Position numbers and translations under genes: made by a program. A stretch of DNA of 64,000 bases from Diphasiastrum complanatum (lineage: Eukaryota > Streptophyta > Lycopodiopsida > Lycopodiales > Lycopodiaceae), in assembly GCA_029204225.1 (NCBI GenBank), contig CM055109.1, positions 33,807,167 to 33,871,166 on the forward strand, written 5' to 3'. The notes beneath the pieces were generated by a model. The model worked only from the letters and a program-made list of their open reading frames with translations, did no database searches and was not told where the DNA came from. Positions 46,977-59,683 of the stretch are shown here, piece by piece (within the stretch, counting starts at the first letter, position 1; every line of letters starts with the position of its first letter).

Positions 46977-49389
46977 AATTACTCTTGTCACTGTGTGTAT
47001 TTAAATGACTACAATACATTCTACGTGAATGATGTTGAAACTTGGCTTACAAAGACCCTCAACGATTACTGGGTTTGATACTGGGCAGAATAGATTGATT
47101 TGTTGATTTGCCCACCTTAACCTGCTTATAGGTAAGCTCCAAATGGTGCACTTTCTAGTCTGATTCACATGCAAGCTGCCTGTTTTATTTATCAAAGCTA
47201 CTGAGGCTTGAATAATGTCTCCTTCCTACCCTGGCTTACCTCTACAAGATCTTCAGCCAGTTTGTAGGACCTGCCATAAGCAAGCAAATCCAATTGCTTC
47301 AGGTTTTTTTCCTTTGCCTAAAAGGATAAGGTTGTCAAATTGCCTTATATATGAGTGTACACTTCCTTTTTGGCCCTCCTTGCTTTAAAAGAGGACATAG
47401 CATTTATTTTAAACATTGACCTGCTTGTGTTGTGTTGTGGTTTTAATTCAAATCACATAGGTAAATGTGTTTTTTTTTTTACTTTGATTTTTGTGAGTAT
47501 GACATGTGGCGATTAAAAATAAATCGGATATTTTTTTGAGTTTTTGAAAACCTATTGCTTTTTCCCTTTTCTTTTTTTTTTTGGATACAGAGTTCCGCCA
47601 TTAGTGGGTTATACACAATATATACAGCATGACAAAAATGTGAGAAGAGTAATCCTCTTTTGAACAATGCCATCCTTGACGAGACTAGAGATGAGATGAA
47701 TAGTGATTAGTGAATAGTACATATACCGACTTGAGGTTCTAGTGAACTCATTCACACAACGTCACTGCTTTAAACTGTGATAATCTTGTCAATGTTGTCT
47801 CTTTCTCTACCCCTAGAAGTCGAAGCATCTTGTTAGCTTGTATCTTTTACCTACTTGACAGAGATCTCTTGTTGAGCCCATCCACTCTTATGTACACTCA
47901 GAGTAGGGCCTCAACCACATTTATGCACACACTTCATGGTAAACCATACACACAATAGGTGATTCCGGTCACTCACTATCCACAAACAATCCAAATACCA
48001 GCCTTGGGGGTTTCAAATTGTGGTAATCTTGACAACTTTGTCTCTTTCTCTACCCCAAAAGTTTGTATCAACAAACAATCATGTACTTGAACATAGCGAT
48101 GATGGCTTGACACTAACACAAACGTTCGTTACTTCCCCACACAGTTGCTATTGTGGGTGTGATAAAGCTTGAGCATGAGTACTTAGGCAAAAGAGGGGTT
48201 AGAAGACCTTTCCATGCTCACCCCCTCACTCGGGCAGAGTGACGTGAGGCAACATCATGGGTTGCTCAACGTGTGAGAGGGTTTGCAAGTTTTTCAGAAA
48301 TCATCTCTTGGACAGAACGGTTTACCAATTCTCTTACGTGGAAAGATGATATAGGGTGATGCACAGAGCGGGTGACAAGGTGAACATGGAAAGAGCCCCT
48401 TATAAAAGATCACATAACTCTTTACATAAGGAAAGAGGGGCAGGGGGGCAGATGTCACATGTACCATGCATTTCAAGGATGCCATCAAAATTTACACTGA
48501 GAATGTGTTTCTTCATGCACTCCATGCCAACAAGAAAATTGACACCAAAGTTGACCATTGAGAAATATCTTAGAAATGTCTAATAGTTTATCACTTCTAT
48601 ACACTTTCGACTTAAGAATGAACAAATCATCGTTTACCTAATACGTCATACCACATAAGAAGTGATTGCGAAGTGGCTTAGAATGTATGGTTCAAGCATT
48701 AACCAAGGAGCCACAGTATAAATTTCAACCACCAGTGATGCACTAAGTGGCCACTAGAAACCAAAAACAAAGGCTGCTTAGTTCATGCTAGGACAATCTC
48801 TTCATCCTCCTGATAGAGTAGAGATCTCAAGAGATAACATTTCTAAGGATCGATCACAAGAATCATGGACATGTATGTTGGTTCAATGTGAACTTGGCCA
48901 CATCAAGGAACTGTACTTGTAAAGCCTATTTATGTGTTTCTAGTACCCTGTATGGGTGAATATGTCTTTGCTTGTCTTGTTTTATGTTCAGAGACATACT
49001 ATGTAAGTACAGGGAGTGGGCTCCATCCTAAGGAACCTTGAAGATACTTATGCAGACAAGATGCCCATAAAATCTACTTATATTTGCAACCAAGGTTTAA
49101 GGAACAAAAGCTAAAAATCCAACATTTCCTCATTCAACTTCTCTCTCTAATCACCCCGTACTCCCGGGTCAATGAGAGTTTTCCAGGCTCTTAGAGGTAT
49201 GACTGTTGGGAGATGAATGACTACTCAATTCACTACTCAACTTGAATCGCTTTATGTCTTAATATGATATACAACTATCCTTCCAAGACGTAACAACTAT
49301 ATATGGCACACAATTGGATCACGTTTGGACAAACATACAAAATTCAAGAAATTTATTCACATCTACATGCACGTATTAGTCAGGTCATT
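46977..49389. other. No gene recognised
   Basis: Intergenic sequence with poly-T runs (47470, 47570) and no domain-bearing ORF on either strand. Two phrases containing TTTGTCTCTTTCTCTACCCC recur near 47790 and 48035, hinting at a decayed dispersed repeat. Confidence 0.4.
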
Positions 49390-49891
<502 letters not shown>

Positions 49892-49902
49892 TGGTATCAG
49901 AA
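49892..49902 (+). other. Primer binding site, initiator Met tRNA
   Basis: TGGTATCAGAA directly after the LTR end. Confidence 0.8.
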
Positions 49903-49956
49903 TTGGCAGGTTATCACTACTGATATCCCAGCAGTGATTCTTCCAGACAACACAAT

Positions 49957-51087
49957 ATGGCTACGACAATCCAGACCAGAGTAGCAATCAGTTTTGATGG
50001 CACAAATTACAGAATCTGGAAATTCAAAATCAAAACACTTCTGAAGGGCGAAGGCATATGGTCGGTGACCGAGTCGAGGAGAGATGAATGGATCAGAAAG
50101 GATGAGTGCGCAATGGCGGTCATTGTTTTGTCCATAAATGAAGATCTACTCATGCAGATTGAAGACTGCAAAAGCAACCATGCAGCATGGAAAAGATTAA
50201 AGGATAAGTATGAAGTGAGGACTGCAGCTTCAGTCATGCACGTTCACAATCAGTTGCAATCACTATGGTGGGATGGCAACCAGTTGGATCAACACGTTGA
50301 GAAGATCATAATGATCTTTGCTCAACTCGCTGCATCATGATAGGAGCATCAGGTCCCAGCACCACAACAACTGATGTACTTCATGAAATATCTACCGACG
50401 TCCTATCAGCCGCTGAGAATGCTCATACTGAGTCTACCAGATATGACATTCGACAAAGCAGCCAGTCTTGTCGCTGATGAGAGACTGATGAGAGACGAAG
50501 GAGAGAGAAGTAGTGATCAAGACTCTTCACAAAAGGAAAGAAGAAGAACAAGAACAAGCCAAGATTCGAGAAAACGAAGTCCTCAAATCAACAATCTTTT
50601 TCCTACGATGACTACCACAAACCAAGCCATACGACAAACAAATGCTGGTTCAATCCAGCAATACCTTGCATGCAACAAGAAGAAAAGACATTCTGCATAC
50701 GATTCCAGATTTAATCCAAAAAGAAAAAACAAAGCTGAAAAGACAAATGTTGCAGAGTCATCAAAGGATGTTGAAAGAGGTGACGAAGCTTTCACGATAC
50801 TCGATGAAGCTTCGACAAGCTACTCTGAACACGACTACGATGTAGTCATTGATTCAAGAGAAACATCACACATAACCTGCAACAATAAGGTCTTGATCGA
50901 CTTTCGCAAACTCGAAAACAACAGAGTAGTGATTCTAGGTGATGGGAGCAGACATGATGTCAAAGGCATCGGCACTCTACAACTGCGAACACTGTCAGGC
51001 CAAGCGGAGCTACCAAGAGCACTTTATGTGCCCTCACTCAGAAAAGATCTGCTATTTGTCTCCAAGATGGCAGATCTAGGCATTTGA
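49957..51087 (+). pseudogene. Copia gag-protease
   Basis: The ATG at 49957 opens a gag of the MATTIQTRVAISFDGTNYRI type, with the UBN2-type capsid ending at a stop near 50340. The rest lies from 50374: SLPDMTFDKAASLVADERLM, then a Ser/Arg/Lys-rich linker. The zinc knuckle is decayed to LACNKKKRHSAYDSRF. The protease box reads DSRETSHIT, with Gly replaced by Arg next to the catalytic Asp. A stop at 51085-51087 ends the frame. Gag and protease are both likely inactive. Confidence 0.85.
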
Positions 51088-51090
51088 GTT

Positions 51091-52254
51091 TTGTTCGACG
51101 ACAACACTTGTCGTATGATCGAGAAGATGACAAACAAGTTGCTGACGGTCGGATGCAGAGAAGGAAATCTCTACCAGGCCAAAATAATCAGCAACTCTGA
51201 TAGCATATTAAATGCTTCAAAAAATGAAGATCAACTCTGGCATAGGAGAATGTATCATCTGAACATGCAGAGCCTGCATGACATGAGCAGAAAAGACATA
51301 GTCACAGGTCTCAAGGTTCCAAGACCCGAAACTGAGTTCTGCGAAGTTTGTCAGAAAGGCAAGCAACATCGAAATCCATTCACGCATGAGGGAAGAAGAG
51401 CCAAGGAGATTCTTGAGCTCATACACTCTGATGTCTGTGGATCGATGAAGATGGATTTGCTCTCATGTTTGAGATACTTTTTGACGTTCATAGATGATTA
51501 CATCCGGATGACCACGATCTACTACTTGAAGAAGAAATCCAAAGTGTTTAATTCCTTCAAGAAGTTCGTGGCATTCGCAGAGCGACACACCTTGAAAAAG
51601 ATATAGATCCTTAGATCCGACAATGGAGGTGAATACAAAAGCACAGAATTCTCAAAATTCTGCGAAGAACAGGGGATAGAACACCAGTTCACTCCTGTAT
51701 ACACACCAGAATACAACGATGTGGCAGAAAGAAGAAACAGAATGCTAGTCGAAGGGGCTAGATGCATGATGGCACAAGCTCAATTGTCAGGTCAATTCTG
51801 GGCTGAGGCAATAGCTGCAACTGTACACCTGCAGAACAGATCTGCAACGACAATGCTAGAAAACAAAACACCATACGAAACGTGGACAGACAGAAAGCCT
51901 GATCTGTCATACGTACGGGTGTTTGGATGTGCAGCATACAAGCACATTTCAAAAGAAAAAAGAAACAAGCTTGATGACAAATCTGAGCAAACAATCATGG
52001 TCGGCTACTCGAACGGAACACATGTGTACAGGCTCTACAACCCAACCACGAGGAAGGTTGTTTCGAACAGAGATGTGAAGTTCGATGAGTCCACATTCCC
52101 TGGACTAAAAGACGAAAGAGGCCATGAGATTTTCACACTGCTGCCCATTCAAGAGGGAGATCGAGGACAGACATCGAATCAGAATGCAGAGCCCCAGACT
52201 CCGGAGCAGCAAACAGAGGATCGACCCCACGAACAAGAAATGTTTGAACAATGA
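51091..52254 (+). pseudogene. Copia integrase
   Basis: The frame resumes at 51091 with the pre-integrase zinc motif (HRRMYHLNMQ ... CEVCQKGKQH) and the core: HSDVCGSM with the first Asp, a stop at 51604-51606, then LRSDNGGEYKS with the second Asp and NDVAERRNRM with the Glu. The C-terminal region (VRVFGCAAYKHI, RLYNPTTRKVVSNRDVKF) and an acidic Gln/Glu-rich linker end at 52254. All three catalytic acids remain, so only the nonsense codon breaks the domain. Confidence 0.88.
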
Positions 52255-53084
52255 CGAAACGAACCTCGAAGGTCAACGAGACAAAGAAGACCTCCAGACC
52301 ACTACTCTGACAATCTTCAATGGAGCGAAGACACGCAGTTCGAGTACTACAGCTTCACAGAAGAGCCAACAACATACCAAGAAGCTATCTAGAGTCCAGA
52401 GGGAGAATTCTGGAAGCAGGCAATGTCAGAGGAGATCGAGTCAATGAGGTGAAACGAGGCATGGACATTAGAGCCACTGCCAGAAAACAGAAAAATAGTC
52501 GACTGCAAGTGGGTGTACAAGAAAAAGCTAAAATCAGATGGCACTAGTGGCCGCTACAAAGCAAGGCTTGTCGCGAAGGGCTACACGCAGAGATATGGTG
52601 TTGACTATTTCGACACATATGCAAACTGGGCAAGCTGCAAAGATGACAGCAAGTCCATTACTGGAGGATGTACAATAGCGTGCGGCTGCAATCAGCTGGA
52701 TATGCAAAAAGCAAACCTTGGTGGCTCAATCTTCTTGCGAAGCTAAATATGTTGCAGCTTCAAAGGTCACGAATGAGGTAGTGTGGCTACATATGATGCT
52801 GGAAGCAATTGGGATTCCATAAGGAGGGCCAAGCATGATGATGATGGACTCTCAGAGTGCCATCTATCTGTCCCAGGATCCCGTCTTCCATTCCAAGACA
52901 AAGCACATACCTCTGAAGTACCATCACATTCGAGATTTGATATTGAAAGGAGAGCTCCAGGTCCATATAAATTAAAAACATATGATTATAGATTTGCTCA
53001 CGAAACTGCTCGACAAACCACTCTTTGCCAAGCAAAGAAGGGCAATTGAATTAAATGTACAAAGCTGCAAGGTTCAAGAGGGAG
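52255..53084 (+). pseudogene. Copia RT-RNase H remnant, RT core deleted
   Basis: RT fingers are present ([35 protein letters not shown]). At about 52617 the sequence jumps from FDTYA straight to [12 protein letters not shown] of RNase H, removing the palm with both catalytic Asp regions and the thumb. RNase H then continues in shifting frames ([17 protein letters not shown]-like, HSKTKHIPLKYHHIRD-like) to about 53040. A purine tract and the 3' LTR follow. Confidence 0.82.
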
Positions 53085-53894
53085 TGTCAGAAATGGTGAA
53101 CTCCTGCAACTTTGTTGCAACACGAACAAAAAACAAAGGTCAAACGAGAATGATTCGTGATAGTCAGCGTGTCTTTGACTCAAAGCACGAACGATTCGCG
53201 AATCATTCATGAATCGTAAACGCACATCTAGGACCGCAAACCGCAAAGGGACACAAAACAAAAAACTACGAAAGAAATGAAAAGAATGAAAGTGAACGAG
53301 AGATTATGAAACAAACAAAGAAGAATCCTTTGCATTGCGAGCTGGCAGCTCAACGGGCTTCACGCTTAGCTGAAACGAATGGCAACAATGGAGACTAACT
53401 AACTAATTGATTAGTGTTAACTAGTCTTGTGATTCTACGTTCTATCTTGTAAACTCCACACAGTGGAAGCATAAACTATCCTATCTTAATCATAACTAAG
53501 AATCGAAATACAGAGATTTGTAAGAGACAGAGAGAGAGAGAGAGAGGTAGCGAGTAGAGCAGAAAAATACTAGAAACTGTAGATGTGCATGAAAGTCTAC
53601 CAACGAGCAGAACACAACGAAAGAGCATAGTGTCATTCTGCCAACGAGCGAAACATTGACTATCTCGCTCTAAAAACCAAACTGATAATACAGTCGTTCT
53701 ATTTTCATGTATCTCCCTATATTTTGCTATCATTTGTCTTGATTGCTAGAGTAGAATGTGTTTTCTTGTGATGTGTAGTCGCATGTCTGGGATCCTGTAA
53801 ACAACTTCAGCGCAGAAGAAATTCAAAGAGAAAAAATCGTTTGCGAATAAGAAATTGAAGAGGAAAAGGGAATAGCCTCGCTTCTGCGACAACA
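53085..53894 (+). repeat. Copia 3' LTR, 810 bp
   Basis: Starts TGTCAGAAATGG after AAGAGGGAG and ends GCGACAACA. It contains palindromic GATTCGCGAATC near 53192 and a short (AG)n at 53528-53546. Confidence 0.85.
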
Positions 53895-54104
53895 CTCTCC
53901 ATACCAAGCTCACGTAGCAACTGTATTTCTCAAAACTAAAATACACTGTACATATAGTCCTTCACTATGGCAACCCATGCATGATCCAGGTTGTCATCGA
54001 CGGGACGCGTGTCCCGTCGACTTGCCTCGTGGCGAGGCCAACTGATCCTTATCCACTGATAGGACCCACAATACAGTAATATAGTAGTTTTACTTTAATT
54101 CTAA
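53895..54104 (-). repeat. Copia LTR fragment (same family as 8615-8884)
   Basis: On the minus strand it starts TTAGAATT after a GGGAGAGAG tract and matches the 8.6-kb copia LTR until it is cut at 53895, where the other element's LTR ends. Confidence 0.8.
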
Positions 54105-54158
54105 CTCTCTCCCTTAAGAGAGTCTACTTTTTATATAGTCATATACATAGATTCAAAG

Positions 54159-55950
54159 TTAACAAACTTTAATTACAGAAAGCTTTGATCTAAACTTATC
54201 AAACTTTTCTCTAATAAGTGACTTGATGAAAATGTCATTTAGTTGTTCGTCCGTACTACAATGAACAACGTGAATTTCACAACTCAGCAGCCTCTCACAT
54301 ATAAAGTGATACTGAATCTCAATGTGTTTGGTTCTCGCATGGAACACCGGATTCTTTGCCAGCTGAATGCCACTCTGACTATCGCTATGTATTGTCATGG
54401 GATTTTCTTGCTTCATGCCAACTTCATCCAAGATTTGCCTAACCATATAGCTTCATGTGTTGCACTACACATTGCCTTATACTCTGCTTCTGTTGTAGAT
54501 AGAGCATTTGTACTTTGCTTCTTACTAGACTAGAAAAAGCAACTGCCACAAAGCCGGAATACATACCATGTGGTGGATCTATGATTATCATAGTCACCTC
54601 TCCAATCCGCATCCACATAGCCACATAGCTCAGATAAACCATCATGCTTCATGTACACCAAGCCATTATCTGAAGTGCCTTTGACATAACGCAAAATGCA
54701 CTTGGTTGCCTTCCAATGCGTTTTTGTAGGTGCTGCCATAAACTGACTTTCAATACCAACAACATAGCATATATCTGGTCTAGTCATAGTAAGATAAATC
54801 AGGCTCCCTACTAACTACCTATACAGCGTAGCATCAAATGGCTATGACTCGTCAAGCTTAGAAAGCTTTTTACCTGGCTCAATAGACGTGTTCACTGGCT
54901 TGCAACCTGAACCCATGCAGCAATTCTCTGACATACTTCACATGTCTTAGACCCATCTCATGTCCTTTTTGCCGCACCTCTACTCCAAGGCAATAATGCA
55001 TTAGGCTGAGATTGTCATCTCAAATTGTTCCATGAACTCTTTCTTGATCATGTCTATCATCTCTTGATTATTTCTCATGATAATCAAGTCATCAACATAA
55101 AGAGCAACCAAAGCAACCATACCATCAAAGCATAAGACATAAAGATTTGGATCAGAATGTGTTCTCACCATCCCCTTAGAATGAAAGTAGCCTCTATCAA
55201 TCCTGTTGTACCACGCACTTGGTGCCTATTTAAGACCATAAAGTGCTTTCTTCAAGCGATATACTTTATTATCTTGTCCTTTCACTACAAAGCCTTCAGG
55301 TTGATCCATGAACACCTCTTCTTCTAACTCACCATTTAGAAAATCAGATTTCACATCCATCTGATGCAAAGGCCAACCAAAATGTGAAGCTAAAGCAGCA
55401 AGTAGACATAGAGTATTCCACTTACATACTGGCACAAAGTTCTCCTCATAGTCGATCCTTTTACTTTGTGCATACCCTTTAATCACCAATCTTGCTTTAT
55501 GCTTTGCTATACTTCCATCTGCATGGTACTTAGTTCCATGGTCTTGACTCAAATGTCATCATCCTTCGCTTCAACATAAGTCGAAGGTTCTTTGCTTTGA
55601 ATATGCTAGATAAGAGAGCATAATTTGCTTCATACCTTTCAGGTTGTGTCTTCTCTCTTGTTGATCTTCGTAGCTCTCCCTGGCTAGATGATCCTAGAAA
55701 GTCATCTATGTCGTGGCTCTCCATCAATCTCTCAAACCACTTAGGGAGCTTCATGTCAGGTGATCGGCTTCTTGGTGAAAATGTATCCCATGGTACATCT
55801 TTCTCCTTGCGTTTGTCACCTGAAACTTCAATCCTTTTTGCACCAAAAGGTTTATCTCTACCTCTACCCTGTCTCTTGGGGTTGAGTAGTAGTATCGAAC
55901 CAAATTCTTGGTAGCCATACGATTCCTCAATCGTTTAGTTCTTGAGTCCA
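54159..55950 (-). pseudogene. Copia linker-RT-RNase H fragment
   Basis: The minus strand carries, from 55950, the integrase-RT linker (RDRVEVEINLLVQKGLKFQ, LPKWFERL). RT fingers and palm follow (HKARLVIKGYAQ, MDVKSDFLNGELEEEVFMDQPEGF, ALYGLK, then a frameshifted VDDL region near 55090). The thumb TRPDICYVVG and RNase H follow (YVDADWRGD, HSDSQSGIQLAKNPVF), ending in the LSVIKVC tail at 54159. In ADIFTKPL the first Asp region reads NDIFIKSL. It is the same family as 8613-14292 and abuts a gypsy LTR at 55951. Confidence 0.85.
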
Positions 55951-56125
55951 TGTTGGAGGGTCCACATATATTGAGGTGACCCTAATCTTAGTTAGTAAGT
56001 GAGAGGGATTTGGCACCCTACGTGTGTAAGTCCAATCCGATGATCACATAGTTAATTGATTAGTTAAAATTTGATAACATGACTTTAGGCCTAATAGTCA
56101 AGTTAGTGAATAAAAAGGGAAGGGT
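55951..56125 (+). repeat. Gypsy LTR fragment (5' part)
   Basis: It starts TGTTGGAGGG and matches the first ~175 bp of the LTRs at 3035 and 17783, then breaks off. A leader follows, so the rest of the LTR and the primer site have been deleted. Confidence 0.8.
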
Positions 56126-56596
56126 TAGGTCTATCTGGATTATCCAAAAAGTCTATCTTAATCCTTGCAAAGCTGTAAAAAGCTATTGTTTGCCAAACAA
56201 GAACCTTCGCCAGTTCTACCCTAGTATTATCATTACCAGATATACCTACTGTCAATCAGACGAAGGTTAGTTTTACATAATTGTCAGATAAGTGATTTTT
56301 TTTTACTGAAAATAGTAGTGAAAGAACCCTCGTCAAGTCACCCTTTGCCTAGGGAACCTTTGCCAAAACTATTTTTGAGCTATGATCTATCTATTGTCAA
56401 ATTTCTGAAAGATTCTGCTACAATTTGATATTGATTCTGAGAAATTAATATGAAGTGTTGATCGCTTGATCAAGATCTTTTTTCCAAAATCAAAATCTGA
56501 TTGAAATCAAGTGATAAAGGTTTTTCCAGATCAGAGATAGGAGTTAATTGAAAAATCTAGATCCAATCTCCTTGTTCCTTGAAGTGCTTTGGAAGA
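56126..56596 (+). other. Gypsy leader region
   Basis: Shares CCTTTGCC/CTTCGCC words and the TGAGAAAT...GAAGTGTTGATCG stretch with the leader at 18641-19770. It precedes gag. Confidence 0.6.
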
Positions 56597-57540
56597 ATGG
56601 CTGATTCCCATGTTGAACATGATTTCCTTCGTTTGTTGCTCCACAAGTTATTGTTAGAAGACCACCTCGTCTAGAGTTACCAAATTATAATGGGTTATCT
56701 GATCCAGTCAAATTTCTCAAAAAAATTTCTGAATCATGTGAGGTTTATGGCAAAGTTTTTCCACAAGGTAAACTTAAGCTATCTCCTATGGCCTTAACAG
56801 GAGCAACACAAGATTGTTTTCATAACCAAGATGCAACTGAACGTATGGATTGGGAAGTGGTTAAAGCTGGCCTAATCACAAGCTTAAACCCATAAAGTTC
56901 TTGGAAGATCCTTTCCTACTTTCAGGTAAAATTAAAATGGGAAAGAGAAAAAATGTGTGAGATTATATTAAACGGATCAAGCATCTCAGATCAGAGTGTG
57001 ATCCTGAACTAATAAATAATGACGCTATGATTATGTGGTTCTTAGCAGGACTATCTAAAAGGGTTAGAGGCAAGCTTAAACGTTGAGCAGATTATACGTC
57101 ATTACAACATGCTATGGATGATGCAATACACAAGGAGGGTGAAGATTTAGATGATGAACCAAACGTGGGAACGCTGCCATATACAACGGGGAAAATCACT
57201 ACAACATCCACAACTACTGCATCTATGAATGTCAATGCAACAATTGAGTTGATGATCGATGAGTTTGAAAAACTTGCCCAGATGCAGCTAGAGAAGATGC
57301 AGTCACAGTTCGGTTGAAAACATTGGAAGAGCAGAATGCCAAGCTTGACAAAGTAACTGAAAAGATGGCTAAAACATTTCCTAGTAGAGAAAATGTTCGG
57401 TGTGCGATTTGTGCTAGAGATCACACCATAAATGAGTGTCCAACACTAAAAAGATACGTGAAGGATACTTATTGCCATCTATGCAATTCCACTAAACATG
57501 ATACAGATTTTTGCTCATTTAATCCTCAGGTTATTTAGCA
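56597..57540 (+). pseudogene. Gypsy gag with zinc knuckles, frameshifted
   Basis: The ATG at 56597 (MADSHVEHDFLRLLL) is soon followed by a frameshift into a typical gypsy gag: RRPPRLELPNYNGLSDPVKF, a capsid core (ATQDCFHNQDATERMDW) and YIKRIKHLRSECDPELINND, WFLAGLSKRVRGKL. An open segment at 57114-57317 (ADYTSLQHAMDDAIH) carries on, with a coiled region DEFEKLAQMQLEKMQSQ. From 57314 two zinc knuckles are in another frame: CAICARDHTINEC and CHLCNSTKHDTDFC. A stop at 57536-57538 and several earlier ones show decay. Host element of the LTR at 55951. Confidence 0.75.
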
Positions 57541-58620
57541 CAAATATGTTAAATATCAATACAGAGATATCCAAACTGGAAGGGACCTGATGGTAAGGCA
57601 CAAGGGCTTGGATTTCTAGAACGATTAACTTTTCCAGCTCCTCCAGTACAACATGTTCCTTCTACGAATATGATGGAACCACAATCTTAGGTTGGTAATG
57701 ACCAATGGAATTACAATGTTGATCAAGATATTGGTCCTTCAGAGCAATATGCTATTTGTGTTACTACGCAGCAACAACAGTCTAGATAGTGGGCTAGAAC
57801 ACCACTTGGATGCTTTGGATGTGGAGAAAATCACAAAATTGCTGAATGTTTGAATAAAGAAAAGTTTATCCCATTCTGTCGGGAATGTGGTTATGGACAT
57901 TGTTACAAGGATTGTCCAACAAGACCCAAACCACCACCTGTAACTGTTCCATTGAATATGATTACAATTAAGCAGAGGCCAATAGTCCAACCTATTGAAC
58001 CAAGTGCACCATCGATGGTTGTTACATGAGCTCAACAGCAAAAAAGAGTTGTTGTGATCCATTATCTGCTGAATCTATGCCAACTACTGATTTACCTACT
58101 AGATTAGGGGTCTATCCAAATCTCGACTATGAGAAGAAAAAATACCACAACATGAGGTAGTGGATTAAATATTTGCAAGAAGAGGAGGCATTGGAAGCTG
58201 CTAAAGTTGTAGCAAAAATTCATTTTTCACCTGTGTCGCCATCGGATTTACATAATCCATGAAAAGATATTAATACACAATTGTACCATCGCGAAGAACC
58301 CTTCAAGATGACCGAATACAAACAAAATTGATCGTGAATATTCTATCTAGCAAGATGGATATTACATTGGGAGAATTTCTTAAGTTGGTGCCTCAAGCGA
58401 AAGAAGTGTTAGTGGAGATACTGACTCAGATAAACCAACAGTCCAACAGGAACCACATCTATTTTGTGCCAGTTTTGAAGAATCAAATGAAGTACTCAAT
58501 GCCGGGGATGCCTGGGAGAGTGAGCAGAGAAATATCACCGTACCGATACAACATAAACAAAAAGAGATAGTCGCGATATATGGAGCTTCAAGAGTTAATC
58601 TGATTTCAACAGAGCTATGT
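57541..58620 (+). pseudogene. Gypsy gag C-terminus and protease region
   Basis: Two more zinc knuckles are visible near 57811-57930, CFGCGENHKIAEC and CRECGYGHCYKDC, making four in the gag. They are followed by a proline-rich segment (TRPKPPPVTVPLN). Beyond 58030 the frame is broken. A piece at 58328-58570 (LGEFLKLVPQAKEVLVEIL) is helical and of a kind found before gypsy proteases, but I cannot place a protease active site with confidence. Confidence 0.55.
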
Positions 58621-58621
58621 G

Positions 58622-59294
58622 CTAAATCCCCCGGGGCCTTACAAAGATGAAACTTTCAACTTTTGCTATCAAGCTAGCTGATTGGACTACAGTTCGTCTT
58701 AAAGGCATAGTGAAGACCTCTACAAACTTACGAAAAAATACAGTGAAACCCAAAAATAACTTGAGCTCATAGATCATATGAGAAATATCATCTTTTCCTC
58801 TCGAGGCATTGTTTAGCACAGTGCCCAGCTTTATTGCATAGGAAGCACAGGTTCTCCTTTATTGTTGCAATCCGCGCCTTGTCCTTTACAATGGGCTTCT
58901 TTTCGTTTTTCTTCTTCTTGTGCTGGTACACAACATGGTTCATCAAAAATCAATTTTTCTCTTTAATTATTATTTGGCTTTTCAATCTTAGGTTTTTGGG
59001 TCCATTGGCTATGCATACTCTTTCATGAAGCAATCATGGTGCCATAGTAGGCTTTAGCTACTCGAATAGCGTCTTCCAACGTGTGGAGGACCTTTCGTTT
59101 GCACTCATTTTGGTAATCGACTGGCAACCCATAAACGATGCCCTTGATTGGAGGTATTGTTGCATCAACATCTGCACATAATGGTCCATCATAGTCCTTA
59201 GGAGCAACAATGGCCTCATCCACAAACACATCGCGTGCAGAAGTCTGAGCTTTGGAACTTCTATCGTTCTTTGGAACTCATCATGTGATTTCAA
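58622..59294 (-). pseudogene. Gypsy gag zinc knuckle fused to RT piece
   Basis: The minus strand reads from 59294: a gag C-terminal region (IKGIVYGLPVDYQNECKRK, LEDAIRVAKAYY), then a zinc knuckle CFLCNKAGHCAKQC at about 58810-58855. The RT connection motif ELKLFLGFTVFFRKF follows almost at once near 58700-58790. The protease and the RT body are missing between them, so this is an internal deletion. It resembles the knuckle at 14960-15000 and the RT motif at 7227-8111. Confidence 0.7.
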
Positions 59295-59683
59295 ACAAAG
59301 TTACAATTCACATATACCTGAATCAATATTGTACGATTTCACGTTCAAGTACGAGTAATGTCAAAATCATCAATCTTACCATCCAAACAAGTTGCGACAA
59401 GACTGTCATTGGCACATTGTACCATGTGTTAGCTTTACCACCTCAGTCTCGTCTCATCTCAGTCTCTATCCATGATCGAATCTCCTAAGAGACACTTCTC
59501 AATAGTGTCTCTTTGTCGGCAACCCCAAAATTCTGGAGCATGAATATATTGTTTGAAACAATATGCGCACGTGGGTATGAATCAGCCTACAAAATAGTTC
59601 TTCAGAATATGGAGACGGAGATAGCGATAGTGCATTGCAGGCAAATAGTTCAGGGATGCCATAGCAAATAAAGAACAAATACC

